Shown: piece after piece, positions 8,182-17,078 of the stretch
Numbering within the stretch: position 1 is the stretch's first letter
Layout of the letters: each line of letters opens with the position of its first letter
DNA from: Roseovarius bejariae
GTDB taxonomy: Bacteria > Pseudomonadota > Alphaproteobacteria > Rhodobacterales > Rhodobacteraceae
Direction: 5' to 3'
Assembly: GCF_009669325.1 (NCBI RefSeq)
Contig: NZ_SZWE01000001.1
Location: forward strand, 2,237,501-2,301,500
Length of the DNA: 64,000 bases
The notes under the pieces: generated by a model
Databases searched by the model: none
What the model saw: the letters and a program-made list of their open reading frames with translations, nothing else
Told to the model about the DNA's origin: nothing
Translations under genes and position numbers: made by a program

Positions 8182-8808
8182 CTAATTCGCGGCCCGTGCG
8201 ACGCGCTCGCGTTCGGGGTTCCAGTCGTCCAGAACCTTGCTGTTATCGTCGCTGTCGTACTCGCGAAGTACCCGTTCGGTCACTCCCGGAAGCTGTGCGA
8301 ATTCATCAGCCAGCTTTCTGGGCGACCACGTTTGGTTCACCCGACCGGGGAAGACTTGTGCAAGGATATTCGAGGTGCTGTTGGCGCACATCGCTTGTGG
8401 CACGGCACCGTAGCTCATGACCGCCTGCTCGGTTCGGCGGGCCACATCAGGTGACACATCCAGCTTCTGCACTTTCACGCGAAAGGTCTCACGCGCGTGG
8501 TAACGCGTATAGACATCCTCGACCTGAGGGGTGATGCCGTAAAGGACATCGTTCCGTTCGGGCAATACCCGGGACTTGTTGAACGACCCGGCCGGATCGA
8601 AAATCACCCGCTGCGAACCATTCACCATAAGGGCCGTATGCGCCCCGGCGCCACTGTTGTTGTTGAGCATCGTGTAAAGCGTCAGGCGCGGTGGCCCGTC
8701 ATGCCGATAGGTCGCTTTCGCCACCTCTTCGTCAGGGGCCCAAACGCGTTCGGCCGCGCATCCACTCAACCCCATTGCGGCGCAGGCCGCCAAAACCACT
8801 GCGCGCAT
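8182..8808 (-). CDS. Predicted lipoprotein of unknown function
   Basis: I do not recognise a confident family. The 208-residue product starts with a lipoprotein signal peptide (MRAVVLAACAAMGLSGC, lipobox LSGC, lipidated Cys at residue 17), so it should be anchored in the cell envelope. A histidine in AHTALMVNGSQRVIFDPAGSF and a cysteine in PQAMCANSTSNIL recall the histidine and cysteine blocks of papain-like envelope enzymes. That is inference only. ATG 8808 follows a GGGGGG tract; a longer frame beginning further upstream would bury the signal peptide and overlap the oxidase-subunit gene. Confidence 0.7.
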   Translation of the reverse strand: MRAVVLAACAAMGLSGCAAERVWAPDEEVAKATYRHDGPPRLTLYTMLNNNSGAGAHTALMVNGSQRVIFDPAGSFNKSRVLPERNDVLYGITPQVEDVYTRYHARETFRVKVQKLDVSPDVARRTEQAVMSYGAVPQAMCANSTSNILAQVFPGRVNQTWSPRKLADEFAQLPGVTERVLREYDSDDNSKVLDDWNPERERVARAAN

Positions 8809-8837
8809 CACATACCCCCCGAAAAAGAATCTATCGC

Positions 8838-8972
8838 TTAGCCGTTGACCAAGGCGATGAAGATCAGCACACAGATGATGATTACCGCTGACCATGAAAC
8901 GGCTTTCATGAAGCCGTCAAAGGTCTTCTGCTGCACCTCGATATCCATTTCGCCATGCTTGTGATCAGCCAT
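8838..8972 (-). CDS. aa3-type cytochrome c oxidase subunit IV
   Basis: This short gene encodes 44 residues: a hydrophilic N terminus (MADHKHGEMDIEVQQKTF) followed by one membrane helix (WSAVIIICVLIFIALVNG). This is the pattern of the small bacterial aa3 oxidase subunit IV family, which packs against the catalytic subunits of the terminal oxidase. A similar stretch DGFMKAVSWSA precedes the helix in relatives. The start is preceded by AGGGAA. The other oxidase subunits are not in the window, so the gene is unlinked here; detached copies are common in Rhodobacterales. Confidence 0.82.
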   Translation of the reverse strand: MADHKHGEMDIEVQQKTFDGFMKAVSWSAVIIICVLIFIALVNG

Positions 8973-9066
8973 TTTTCGCGTTCCCTTGCTCAAGGTCAAA
9001 TTCGTGTCTCGGCGGTTGGATACTGCATTTCAAAACGCCTGTCACGACCCAAGCTGCCACAGGTGG

Positions 9067-9519
9067 TCAGGCCTTTTCCAAATCCTGCACAAGACGGAAG
9101 CCGATCCGCCGCGGGGCTTCGGTTTCGATCTGTTTGGGCAAGGCGCGCAGAAGCACGTTCAACTGGCTGACATGCTGGACAAGCTGTGTTTTCGCACCCG
9201 TGGGGTCGCTGCCGTAAAATGTCACGATGTCGGGGTCGAAAAATCCCATCCCCTCGATCCGCAGCACCCCGGCGTCCCCGCCGGTAAAGCCCATGGCGAC
9301 CTCGTGTTCGTTATCCAGCTGCTCTTCGAAGTTCTTGATGTAGAGAATCAGCCGCTCATAGGCCCATTCGGCGGGGCTTTTCTGTTCCACGGGCTTGCGG
9401 CGCAGACCTTCAGGAACCTCCTCGCCATTTCCGGCGGCAGGATCGGCGTGCACCTCATGGCGGCGTGGAAGCGCATCGCCCTCGTGGGCCTCGGCGGATG
9501 TGCTGATTTTGTCGTCCAT
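9067..9519 (-). CDS. DUF6173-like conserved hypothetical protein
   Basis: This is a 150-residue cytoplasmic protein without signal or membrane segments. The N-terminal 45 residues are charged and probably disordered. The conserved core runs from KSPAEWAYERLILYIKNFE through FTGGDAGVLRIEGMGFFDPDIVTFYG to the C terminus. I associate this core with the DUF6173 family of Rhodobacterales, from memory. The function is unknown. It lies just downstream of the MBL-fold hydrolase gene (6-base gap) on the same strand, so the two are probably co-transcribed with the acyl-CoA dehydrogenase. Confidence 0.7.
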   Translation of the reverse strand: MDDKISTSAEAHEGDALPRRHEVHADPAAGNGEEVPEGLRRKPVEQKSPAEWAYERLILYIKNFEEQLDNEHEVAMGFTGGDAGVLRIEGMGFFDPDIVTFYGSDPTGAKTQLVQHVSQLNVLLRALPKQIETEAPRRIGFRLVQDLEKA

Positions 9520-9525
9520 GGTGCC

Positions 9526-10572
9526 TCACTCTTTCATCTGCCATAGCCAAGCGCCGTCGGAGCGCCTGCGGCGGGAAACCTCTCCAGCGTGATGCAGATG
9601 ATTGAGATGCGCAACCGCTTCCACAAGAGCAAGCCCATATGTGCCGCGGTCAATTTTTCGTTTGAAGAGCGGCGCGAAGCAATCTGCCGCCACGCGCGGG
9701 GTTTCAAGATGTGCCCGCAACCGGCGTAATGCGCCATGGTGATTGTCGATCAATTGCCGCATCCGAACGGGCAAGCCTGTGAAGGGAAGCTTATGCCCCG
9801 ACAGTACCAGCTGATCGTCACGTGCCAAATCCGCCAAACGCTCGCAGGCCTCCATCCAATCGCTCAGGGGGTCGGCGTCGGGCTCGGTTGGGTAGACTCC
9901 GATGTTGGGACTGATCGAGGCGATGATCTGATCGCCCGCCAGCACCAGATTATCATCGCGACTCCAGAGGGTGACATGCTCGGGCGCGTGGCCATTGCCC
10001 ATGTGCACATCCCATTCGCGGCCACCGGCGCGGATCACATTGCCTTGTTTCATACGCGTGTATCCCACTGGTAGCGGGTAACACACATCGGCGAAATTAT
10101 ACGGCCGGTCGTTTCTACGGGCTTCGAAAATTTCCGGATCCATGCCCGCGCTGCGCCAATAAGCCAAAGCCTGTTCTGTGGGGCGCTCTTCCTCGTCAAG
10201 GATCAACATTCGCGCCATCAACCATGCGGTTCGGCTGGTCATCAATTCGGCCCCGAAACGGTCCATCAACCATCCGGCCATGCCGACATGGTCGGGGTGG
10301 TGGTGCGTCAGGATCACCCGGCCCACGGGCTTGCCCTGCAACGGTCCGGCCAAGACACTTTCCCACAGCCTGACCGAGCGTTTGGAATGAATGCCCGTAT
10401 CCACGATGGTCCAGCTATCGCCGTCGTCCAATGCGTAGATATTCACATGGTCCAAGGCCATCGGCAGCGGTAGCCTGATCCACAAGACCCCCGCTGCCAC
10501 CTCGACGGCCTCGCCATGCGCGGGCGGCTCGGCCCACGGGTAGCGAAGGGTTCCACTTGCTCCATCCTTCAT
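9526..10572 (-). CDS. MBL-fold metallo-hydrolase
   Basis: This is a metallo-beta-lactamase-fold hydrolase of 348 residues. The metal-binding motif THHHPDHVG (HxHxDH) is at about residue 90, with further ligands in GNGHAPEH, LAGDQI and SGHKLPF. These are typical of the glyoxalase II-like branch that cleaves thioesters or related substrates. The start at 10572 overlaps the stop of the acyl-CoA dehydrogenase gene by 4 bases, so the two proteins are made together. A role in acyl-CoA or thioester turnover is a reasonable inference. The true substrate is unknown. Confidence 0.85.
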   Translation of the reverse strand: MKDGASGTLRYPWAEPPAHGEAVEVAAGVLWIRLPLPMALDHVNIYALDDGDSWTIVDTGIHSKRSVRLWESVLAGPLQGKPVGRVILTHHHPDHVGMAGWLMDRFGAELMTSRTAWLMARMLILDEEERPTEQALAYWRSAGMDPEIFEARRNDRPYNFADVCYPLPVGYTRMKQGNVIRAGGREWDVHMGNGHAPEHVTLWSRDDNLVLAGDQIIASISPNIGVYPTEPDADPLSDWMEACERLADLARDDQLVLSGHKLPFTGLPVRMRQLIDNHHGALRRLRAHLETPRVAADCFAPLFKRKIDRGTYGLALVEAVAHLNHLHHAGEVSRRRRSDGAWLWQMKE

Positions 10573-12287
10573 GCCGCGAAATCCTCGGGGGCGAGGGAGT
10601 AAAGCCCTTCGGCCCCCGCCGTGGCATGGGCGCAAAGGCCCGTATGTTCGGGCAAGAGCCGCTCGATATAAAACCGCGCCAGTCGACTGCGCCGCCCATC
10701 CCCGCCTTCGGCAATCGCGGCAGCCAGATGGTAATGCCCGCCCAAAACCCGGGCAAAGGCCCGCAGAAATGGAACCGCGCCTGCAAAGCGGTCGTTCAAA
10801 TCGGATTGGCCGACCATCCAGTCGACGGTTTCGCGCAGGGTTTCACTGGCTTGCCAGACAGGTTCGGCCAGATCAGGCAGACTGCCACGCGCGCCTTCGG
10901 CTTGTTCCTCGATCTCATCCAGAAGGGCATTCATCGCCTCGCCACCATCGGCCATCTTTCTTGCCACAAGGTCCATCGCCTGAATGCCGTTTGTGCCTTC
11001 GTAAATCGCGGTTACCCGCACATCGCGGACGAACTGTGCCGCCCCGGTTTCCTCGATGAACCCCATGCCGCCATGCACCTGCACGCCGGTATTGGCCACA
11101 TCTATCCCCACATCGGTGCCAAAGGCCTTGGCAATCGGAGTCAACAAGGCAGCACGGGCCGACCAGTCTTGGCTGTCGGTTGCGGTTTCCATGTCGATGG
11201 CCACGGCACAGGCCAAGGCGATTGACCGAGCGGCAAAGACATCCGCCTTCATTTCCAACAGCATACGCCGCACATCGGCATGATCCAGAATAGTGCCTGT
11301 TCCACCAGTCATGAGCGCGCGGCCCTGCGTGCGATCCTGTGCATAGGCCAGGGCCTGCTGATAAGCGCCTTCAGCCACGCCGATACCCTGACCGCCCACG
11401 CCAAGCCGTGCGTTGTTCATCATCGTGAACATCGCGCGCATCCCGTCGTTTTCCTCGCCAACAAGCCAGCCGGTCGCGCCTTCGTAACTCATCACGCAAG
11501 TGGGCGAACCGTGCAGCCCCATCTTGTGCTCTAGGCTGACCACCTTGAGCGTATTGGGATCGCCCGGCGTGCCATCGGCCTCGGGGATGAATTTCGGGAC
11601 CATGAACAGGCTGATCCCCTTTGTCCCCTTGGGGGCATCCGGCAGCCGCGCCAGAACAAGGTGGCAGATGTTCTCGGCAAAATCGTTGTCACCCCAGCTG
11701 ATGTAAATCTTCTGGCCGGTAATCGCATAAGTGCCGTCGCCGTTCGGCTCGGCCTTGGTTCGTAGCGCGCCCACGTCGCTACCGGCCTGTGCCTCGGTCA
11801 GGTTCATGGTCCCGCACCATTCCCCGCTGACCAGCTTGGGCAGATATAGTGCCTTGATCTCTTCACTGGCGTGATGCTCCAAGGCTTCGATCTGCCCTTG
11901 AGTCATCAACGGGCTCAGCTGAAGCGAGAGGCACGCGGCGCTCATCATTTCGTTTACCGCCGTCGTCAGGGTCATCGGTAGGCCCATGCCGCCATGCTTT
12001 GGGTCGGCACTGATCGACACCCAGCCACCCTCGGCAATCGCCCGATACCCTTCGGCAAAACCGGGGCTGGTTCGTACCACGCCATTGTCCAGATGCGCGG
12101 GGGTCAAATCGCCTGCCCTTTGCAACGGTGCAAGGACCTCTTCGCACATACGGCCCGCTTCGGTCATGATGGCTGTGGCCACGTCTTCGCCCGCTTCGGC
12201 AAAGCGATCGGTCGAGGTAACTTGTCCGAACCCGACCACATGATCGAAAATGAACTGGTAGTCGTCCACCGGGGCGCGATAGGGCAT
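10569..12287 (-). CDS. Acyl-CoA dehydrogenase, long C-terminally extended type
   Basis: This FAD-dependent enzyme oxidises acyl-CoA to enoyl-CoA and passes electrons to ETF. The 572-residue protein is longer than the usual ~380 because of an additional C-terminal domain, as in the branch that includes methylmercaptopropionyl-CoA dehydrogenase DmdC. The start MPYRAPVDDY is typical of this branch. Visible motifs are MNLTEAQAGSDVGAL (FAD and substrate), ISWGDND, GVQVHGGMGFIEETGAAQFVRDVR and YEGTNGIQAMDL with the catalytic-base region. AGGAG precedes ATG 12287. It is followed by the overlapping MBL hydrolase. Substrate chain length is not predictable. Confidence 0.9.
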   Translation of the reverse strand: MPYRAPVDDYQFIFDHVVGFGQVTSTDRFAEAGEDVATAIMTEAGRMCEEVLAPLQRAGDLTPAHLDNGVVRTSPGFAEGYRAIAEGGWVSISADPKHGGMGLPMTLTTAVNEMMSAACLSLQLSPLMTQGQIEALEHHASEEIKALYLPKLVSGEWCGTMNLTEAQAGSDVGALRTKAEPNGDGTYAITGQKIYISWGDNDFAENICHLVLARLPDAPKGTKGISLFMVPKFIPEADGTPGDPNTLKVVSLEHKMGLHGSPTCVMSYEGATGWLVGEENDGMRAMFTMMNNARLGVGGQGIGVAEGAYQQALAYAQDRTQGRALMTGGTGTILDHADVRRMLLEMKADVFAARSIALACAVAIDMETATDSQDWSARAALLTPIAKAFGTDVGIDVANTGVQVHGGMGFIEETGAAQFVRDVRVTAIYEGTNGIQAMDLVARKMADGGEAMNALLDEIEEQAEGARGSLPDLAEPVWQASETLRETVDWMVGQSDLNDRFAGAVPFLRAFARVLGGHYHLAAAIAEGGDGRRSRLARFYIERLLPEHTGLCAHATAGAEGLYSLAPEDFAA

Positions 12288-12420
12288 GTAAAATCTCCTG
12301 ATCTCTACATTACGGACGCCTTGGCATCGCGGCCCGCGCCCTGTAAATCTGTTGCCTGTCTCATAGCCTAGGGAAATGGGGCCCGTCATCAACAGAAACG
12401 CCGCGTCAGAGCCCGTGCTT

Positions 12421-13371
12421 ATGCCCCAGTCCACCCAAATCCTGATGCCTGACGCAGATGGCTTTGAGGTTGCGTCGAGAATTCTGAAATCGGGTGGCCT
12501 TGTCGCCTTTCCGACTGAAACGGTCTATGGCCTTGGCGGGGATGCGCGGAATGATCACGCCGTTGCCCGTATATTCGAGGCCAAGGGACGCCCCCGGTTC
12601 AACCCGCTGATCGTGCACGTCCCGGACGTTGAGACAGCCCGGAACTATGTCGAGTGGACCGATGACGCCGACCGGCTGGCAAGTGCGTTCTGGCCCGGCC
12701 CCCTGACCATGGTTCTGCCGCTCAAACCGGGGGCGGGACTTTCGCCCCTCGTGACCGCCGATTTGCCCACGGTGGCCATACGCGTACCGGCCCACCCGGT
12801 TGCGCGCGAGCTTTTACAAACCTTCGGCGGCCCGGTGGCCGCGCCATCGGCCAACCCTTCGGGCCGGATCAGCCCGACCGAGGCGGCGCATGTCGCCGCC
12901 GGTCTTTCCGGGCGAATCGAGGCCATTCTGGATGGCGGAGCCTGTGACGTGGGTGTGGAATCCACCATCCTGGGCCTTGCAGATGGCCCAACACTCCTGC
13001 GCCCCGGTGGCCTGCCGCAGGAGGCGCTTGAAGAGGCGCTGCACCAGCCTCTGACTCGTCACGGCGCGGGCGATCCGCATACGGCGCCGGGACAGATGAC
13101 ATCACACTATGCCCCCGGCGCGCCGGTGCGCCTGAACGTGACCGACCCAAGGCCGGGCGAACGCCTGCTTGGGTTCGGCCCGGTGGAATGTGAACTCAAC
13201 CTTTCCTATGCCGGGGATATGACCGAGGCTGCGGCAAACCTTTTCCACCACTTGCACGCCCTCGATGCCGAAGGGGAGGGGCCTATCGCCGTTTCACCCA
13301 TCCCTGAGACAGGTCTTGGGCTTGCGATCAACGACAGGCTGAGGCGCGCGGCCGCACCGCGCGAAACCTGA
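12421..13371 (+). CDS. Threonylcarbamoyl-AMP synthase (Sua5/YrdC/TsaC)
   Basis: This enzyme makes threonylcarbamoyl-adenylate from threonine, bicarbonate and ATP for the universal t6A modification of tRNAs reading ANN codons. The roughly 316-residue length and C-terminal Sua5 domain point to the long Sua5 form rather than short TsaC. Motifs seen are FPTETVYGLGGDA near residue 40, AKGRPRFNPLIVHV (KxRxxxNP) and APSANPSGRISPTEA; the C-terminal half holds PGQMTSHYAPGAPV. The start is uncertain: ATG 12421 fits homologues, and ATG 12376, preceded closely by GGGA, would add 15 residues. It is divergent from the acyl-CoA dehydrogenase gene. Confidence 0.9.
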   Translation: MPQSTQILMPDADGFEVASRILKSGGLVAFPTETVYGLGGDARNDHAVARIFEAKGRPRFNPLIVHVPDVETARNYVEWTDDADRLASAFWPGPLTMVLPLKPGAGLSPLVTADLPTVAIRVPAHPVARELLQTFGGPVAAPSANPSGRISPTEAAHVAAGLSGRIEAILDGGACDVGVESTILGLADGPTLLRPGGLPQEALEEALHQPLTRHGAGDPHTAPGQMTSHYAPGAPVRLNVTDPRPGERLLGFGPVECELNLSYAGDMTEAAANLFHHLHALDAEGEGPIAVSPIPETGLGLAINDRLRRAAAPRET

Positions 13372-13386
13372 GGCATCAACGCAAAA

Positions 13387-13406
13387 CAGGGCCCGCCGGG
13401 GCCCTG
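13387..13406 (-). terminator. Intrinsic terminator of the ialB-like gene
   Basis: CAGGGCCC (13387-13394) pairs with GGGCCCTG (13399-13406). On the minus strand the stem is followed by TTTTGC, so it best fits termination of the minus-strand gene that ends at 13431. It also sits just after the convergent Sua5 gene. Confidence 0.7.
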
Positions 13407-13430
13407 TATCCATGAAACGATACGCCTGCG

Positions 13431-13958
13431 TTACTGACAGCGTTTTTCCGCCTCTTCGACCGCCGCGGTATACCCCAAGAGAGAGAATGTATCCTTGGTC
13501 GTGGTGCCCCGGCTTGACCGTGCAGTCAGAACCGCATCGGCCCCGCGTTTCATTGCCGCGATGATCTTGGCATCATCGGCTGTGCTTGCGGGCCAGGCCC
13601 ATTCGCCTTCGGTAAACAGTTCGAATTCCTGCCCGCCGATGTTGAGGTTCACGGTCGACCCGCTGGCAAAAGGGTAGCCGCCTGTAAAGGTGACCTGCCC
13701 GGCGACACCTGCTTCGGGGCGGTAGAACGTCATCAACAGGATGTCCCCACGGCGCACGGCGACGACCCGACCGTCGCGGGTATTGACCGTTTCGGTAGGT
13801 GAGGACACGGCCCAGCATTCCTTGGGGCTCTTGTCTTCGAACACGCTCCAGGCCGTTTCGGCCGCAACCTGATTTGTGCTTGTCTCTTGTGCAACTGCCG
13901 CGCCCGCCGCCAGTGCAAAACCAACTGCCACGACACTCCGTGCAATCCATGATACCAT
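13431..13958 (-). CDS. Invasion associated locus B (IalB) family protein
   Basis: This is a periplasmic or envelope protein of 175 residues. It has a Sec signal peptide (VVAVGFALAAGAAVA-Q, cleavage near residue 24) and a conserved IalB fold region: WSVFEDKSPKECWAVSSPTET near the N terminus with a cysteine that likely pairs with the C-terminal EKRCQ cysteine. The central part has the family's repeated glycine turns (TGGYPFASGSTV). The name comes from Bartonella; in free-living Rhodobacterales the role is unknown. GGAGG precedes ATG 13958 at good spacing. It is divergent from the asparaginase gene. Confidence 0.85.
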   Translation of the reverse strand: MVSWIARSVVAVGFALAAGAAVAQETSTNQVAAETAWSVFEDKSPKECWAVSSPTETVNTRDGRVVAVRRGDILLMTFYRPEAGVAGQVTFTGGYPFASGSTVNLNIGGQEFELFTEGEWAWPASTADDAKIIAAMKRGADAVLTARSSRGTTTKDTFSLLGYTAAVEEAEKRCQ

Positions 13959-14137
13959 GTGTCCAGCCTCCAAGCTGTCCTTAGCCTCAAACTTTCTTGA
14001 CCACGTGCATCCCTTTCCCGGGATTGTCATTTTCATGGCCTTTTCGTACTCGACATTGCAACAATAGCCTGAAACAGGCGAGACATGAAAGACGCAATTG
14101 GCGGAAAACCGCACAGACCTGTACCCGGAGCCATGAC

Positions 14138-15136
14138 ATGACCAATCCTGCCCCTCTTTGCGAAATCTGGCGTGGCCCTTTGGCCGAAAGTCTGCACATG
14201 GGCCACGCCGTTATTTGCGACGACACGGGCCAGATCGTCGAAGCCTGGGGAGATCCGGAGGCTACCATTCTTCCGCGCAGTTCCGCCAAGATGCTGCAAG
14301 CCCTGCCGCTGATCGAAAGCGGCGCGGCCAAGGCGCGTGGCCTGACCTCCGAGCAACTGGCGCTTGCCTGCGCATCGCATAACGGCGCAACCATCCATAC
14401 CGAACGAGTCAACCAGTGGATTGCCGATCTGGGGCTGAGCGATGATGACTTCCGCTGTGGCGCGCATCTTCCTTTCGGGAAGGCGGAAAGCGAGGCGATC
14501 ATCCGTAGTGGCGAGTCGCCATGTCAGGTGCATAACAACTGTTCCGGCAAGCACGCGGGTTTCCTGACGCTGACGCAATACATGGGCTGGGGACCGGACT
14601 ATGTGGACCCGGATCACCCCCTGCAAAAGGCCGCGTTACAGGCGTTTGAGGAGGTCACGGGCGAGGCCAGCCCGGGCTTCGGGATTGACGGGTGCTCGGC
14701 GCCCAATTTCGCCACAACCATGCACGGCATGGCCCGTGCCATGGCGCGGTTTGCCTCGGCACATGACGGGGGCGATGCCCGTCAAACCGCTGCTGTGCAG
14801 CTTTGGCAGGCCATGGTCAAACACCCTGAGCTGGTGGCTGGCGAAACCCGGGCATGTACCGAGTTGATGCGCGCCTGTACCGAGCCGGTGGCCCTGAAAA
14901 CCGGGGCCGAGGGCTTCTTCATCGCGATCATTCCGGGCCGAAAACTGGGCGTTGCGGTGAAGGCGGCCGATGGGGCGACCCGGGCGGCGGAGTGTACCAT
15001 TGCCGCCCTTCTGGTGCGTCTTGGGGTGCTGGAGGGGGACCACCCCGCCACCCGCAAGGTGATGAATGCCCCCATCAGGAACTGGCGTGGGATCGAGACC
15101 GGGATGGTCAAACCCGTGGCCAACCTGTTGTCCTGA
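14138..15136 (+). CDS. L-asparaginase, thermolabile Rhizobium type (Asparaginase_II family)
   Basis: This protein probably hydrolyses L-asparagine to aspartate and ammonia. The 332-residue sequence belongs to the family of the Rhizobium etli inducible asparaginase rather than the E. coli type. Conserved segments are LPRSSAKMLQALPLI near residue 48 (with a Ser-x-x-Lys pair), CASHNGA, VHNNCSGKHAGFL near residue 135 and GIDGCSAPNFATTM. Cysteine and lysine in the NNCSGKH block are characteristic. GGAG lies 7 bases before ATG 14138. The gene ends in a 300-bp convergent gap containing GTAC palindromes. There is no signal peptide, so it acts in the cytoplasm. Confidence 0.87.
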   Translation: MTNPAPLCEIWRGPLAESLHMGHAVICDDTGQIVEAWGDPEATILPRSSAKMLQALPLIESGAAKARGLTSEQLALACASHNGATIHTERVNQWIADLGLSDDDFRCGAHLPFGKAESEAIIRSGESPCQVHNNCSGKHAGFLTLTQYMGWGPDYVDPDHPLQKAALQAFEEVTGEASPGFGIDGCSAPNFATTMHGMARAMARFASAHDGGDARQTAAVQLWQAMVKHPELVAGETRACTELMRACTEPVALKTGAEGFFIAIIPGRKLGVAVKAADGATRAAECTIAALLVRLGVLEGDHPATRKVMNAPIRNWRGIETGMVKPVANLLS

Positions 15137-15438
15137 GGGTCGTCGACACGGTGCGATGATGAGGGGGCGAGGGAATCACCCGTAACGCCTTGGTTAACAA
15201 CAAAAACCCCAATCGGCATCGCGTCGGCAAAACGTCGGTATCACGTCGGTATTTTTTCCCGCACCCCCCGGGATTAACAGGGCGTGCGGTGCAAAACGTA
15301 CGAAACGTACGTGAGTTTCGTACGAAGGGCCGAGGCGTGATGGGCGTTGCCACTTGCACGCCGGGCCACGGCCCCTTTGCCCCTATGGGCAACGCGGGGC
15401 AATGGCAGCTATGCGGCGCCCGTCCAGATCAACCGGGG
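15137..15438. other. Convergent intergenic region with short repeats
   Basis: No gene is seen. The gap holds a tandem ACGTCGGTAT repeat (15232-15251), a C/G-rich run, and the GTAC palindrome group at 15297-15326. It separates the asparaginase gene from the oppositely oriented acyl-CoA synthetase gene. Confidence 0.6.
15297..15326. repeat. GTAC palindrome array, locus 2 (short form)
   Basis: CGTACG cores start at 15297, 15306 and 15319. The first two form CGTACGAAACGTACG, the same 15-base layout as the paired sites at 3577 and 61293 but with an AAA spacer. The third lies in TTCGTACGAA (15317-15326), 13 bases on. This is a reduced member of the same intergenic family, again between convergent genes. 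Confidence 0.75.
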
Positions 15439-17073
15439 TCACGTGGCGGAGGATACCGCCCGTTCCCGCAGGACGAATTTCTGGATCTTGCCAGTCGAGG
15501 TGCGGGGGATCGTTTCAAAGATGATCCGACCGGGCACCTTGTAATGCGCCAGATGTTCGCGGCACCAGTTGCGCAGGCCGGCCTCGTCCACCTCTTGGCC
15601 GACATTCAATTCGACGAAGGCGCAGGGCGTTTCGCCCCATTTCTCGTGTGGCATGGCCACCACCGCCGCAACCGCGACCGATGGGTGGCGGTACAGGGCC
15701 TCTTCCACTTCGATCGACGAGATATTCTCGCCGCCTGAAATGATGATGTCCTTGGAGCGATCCTTGAGCTGGATATAGCCATCAGGATGCACGACGCCCA
15801 AGTCGCCCGAGTGGAACCAGCCGCCAGACAGGGCCTTTTGCGTGGCTTCGGCGTTACGGAAGTAACCTTTCATCACGACATTGCCACGGAACATCACCTC
15901 GCCCATGGTTTCGCCGTCACGTGGGACGGGCTGCATGGTGTCGGGGTCCAGCACGTCAAGCTGTTCCAGCGGCAAGTAGCGCACGCCTTGGCGGGCTTTC
16001 AGGCGGGCCTGTTCGGCGGCGGGCAGGGCGGACCAATCGGCGTGCCATTCGTTGACCACTGCCGGGCCGTAGGTTTCGGTCAACCCGTACAAATGCGTCA
16101 CGTCAAAGCCCGCCGCATCCATGCTGGCCAAAAGGCTTTCGGGCGGCGGGGCGGCGGCGGTGAAGAACTGCACCCGGCGGTCAAGTTCGCGTTTTTCCTC
16201 GGCCGGGGCGCTTTCAATGAGCGACATAACGATCGGCGCGCCGCACAGATGCGTGACTCCTTCTTCGGCGAGGGCCCGCCAGATCGGTTCGGACCGGACC
16301 TGCCGCAGGCAGACGTGGGTGCCGATGATGGCAGACAAAGTCCAGGGGAAGCACCAGCCGTTGCAATGAAACATCGGCAGGGTCCAGAGGTAAACGCTGT
16401 GCTTGTCCATCGAGGTTGTCAGCGCGTTCCCCTGTGCCAGAAGGTAAGCCCCGCGATGGTGTGAAACCACGCCCTTTGGGTCACCCGTGGTGCCGGAGGT
16501 GTAGTTGATCGAGATCGCGTCCCATTCATCCTCGGGCATGAGCCATGCAAAGTCCGGATCGCCCGATGCCACGAAACCCTCGTAATCCTCGGCCCCCTCC
16601 ATGGCGCCGGGGCCGGTGTATTCGGGGTCATCGTATTGGACCACCAGCGGCGTGACTTTGGCCAGTGTCAAAGCCTCGGCCATCAGGGGGGCGAATTCAC
16701 GGTCCACGATGACGATTTTCGCCATGGCGTGATCCAGTTGAAAGGCGATGATCGCCGCATCCAACCGGGTGTTGATCGAATGAAGGACCGCACCGCACAT
16801 CGGTACGCCATAATGGCATTCCAGCATCGCGGGGGTGTTGGCCAGCATGGCCGAGACCGTATCGCCCCGCCCCATGCCGCGCCCCGCTAGGGCCGAGGCC
16901 AGTTGCCGCGAGCGGGCATAGAAATCCCTGTAGTTGCGGCGCAAATCCCCGTGGACCATGGCGGTGTGATCGGGAAAGACACTGGCCGCACGTTCCAGAA
17001 AGCTGAGCGGTGTCAGCGGTTGATAGTTCGCCGGGGTGCGGTCAAGGCCGGTGTTGTAGGGGTTTTCGGTCAT
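15439..17073 (-). CDS. Acyl-CoA synthetase (AMP-forming), DmdB-like branch
   Basis: This ligase activates a carboxylic acid to its CoA thioester through an acyl-adenylate. The 544-residue protein has the adenylate-forming motifs in order: YTSGTTGDPKGV near residue 180 (P-loop), a Gly-Leu-Thr-Glu-Thr-Tyr-Gly motif near residue 325, GWFHSGDLGVVHPDGYIQLKDRSKDIIISGGENIS and the C-terminal PRTSTGKIQK with the catalytic lysine. HGDLRRNYRDFYARSRQLASAL near residue 50 recalls medium-chain and methylmercaptopropionate (DmdB) ligases. ATG 17073 is 6 bases past the hydratase stop; GTG 17094 would overlap it. It is the last gene of the lrp-gcvT-osmC-ech unit, implying an acid substrate for that pathway. 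Confidence 0.88.
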   Translation of the reverse strand: MTENPYNTGLDRTPANYQPLTPLSFLERAASVFPDHTAMVHGDLRRNYRDFYARSRQLASALAGRGMGRGDTVSAMLANTPAMLECHYGVPMCGAVLHSINTRLDAAIIAFQLDHAMAKIVIVDREFAPLMAEALTLAKVTPLVVQYDDPEYTGPGAMEGAEDYEGFVASGDPDFAWLMPEDEWDAISINYTSGTTGDPKGVVSHHRGAYLLAQGNALTTSMDKHSVYLWTLPMFHCNGWCFPWTLSAIIGTHVCLRQVRSEPIWRALAEEGVTHLCGAPIVMSLIESAPAEEKRELDRRVQFFTAAAPPPESLLASMDAAGFDVTHLYGLTETYGPAVVNEWHADWSALPAAEQARLKARQGVRYLPLEQLDVLDPDTMQPVPRDGETMGEVMFRGNVVMKGYFRNAEATQKALSGGWFHSGDLGVVHPDGYIQLKDRSKDIIISGGENISSIEVEEALYRHPSVAVAAVVAMPHEKWGETPCAFVELNVGQEVDEAGLRNWCREHLAHYKVPGRIIFETIPRTSTGKIQKFVLRERAVSSAT

Positions 17074-17078
17074 GTCTT

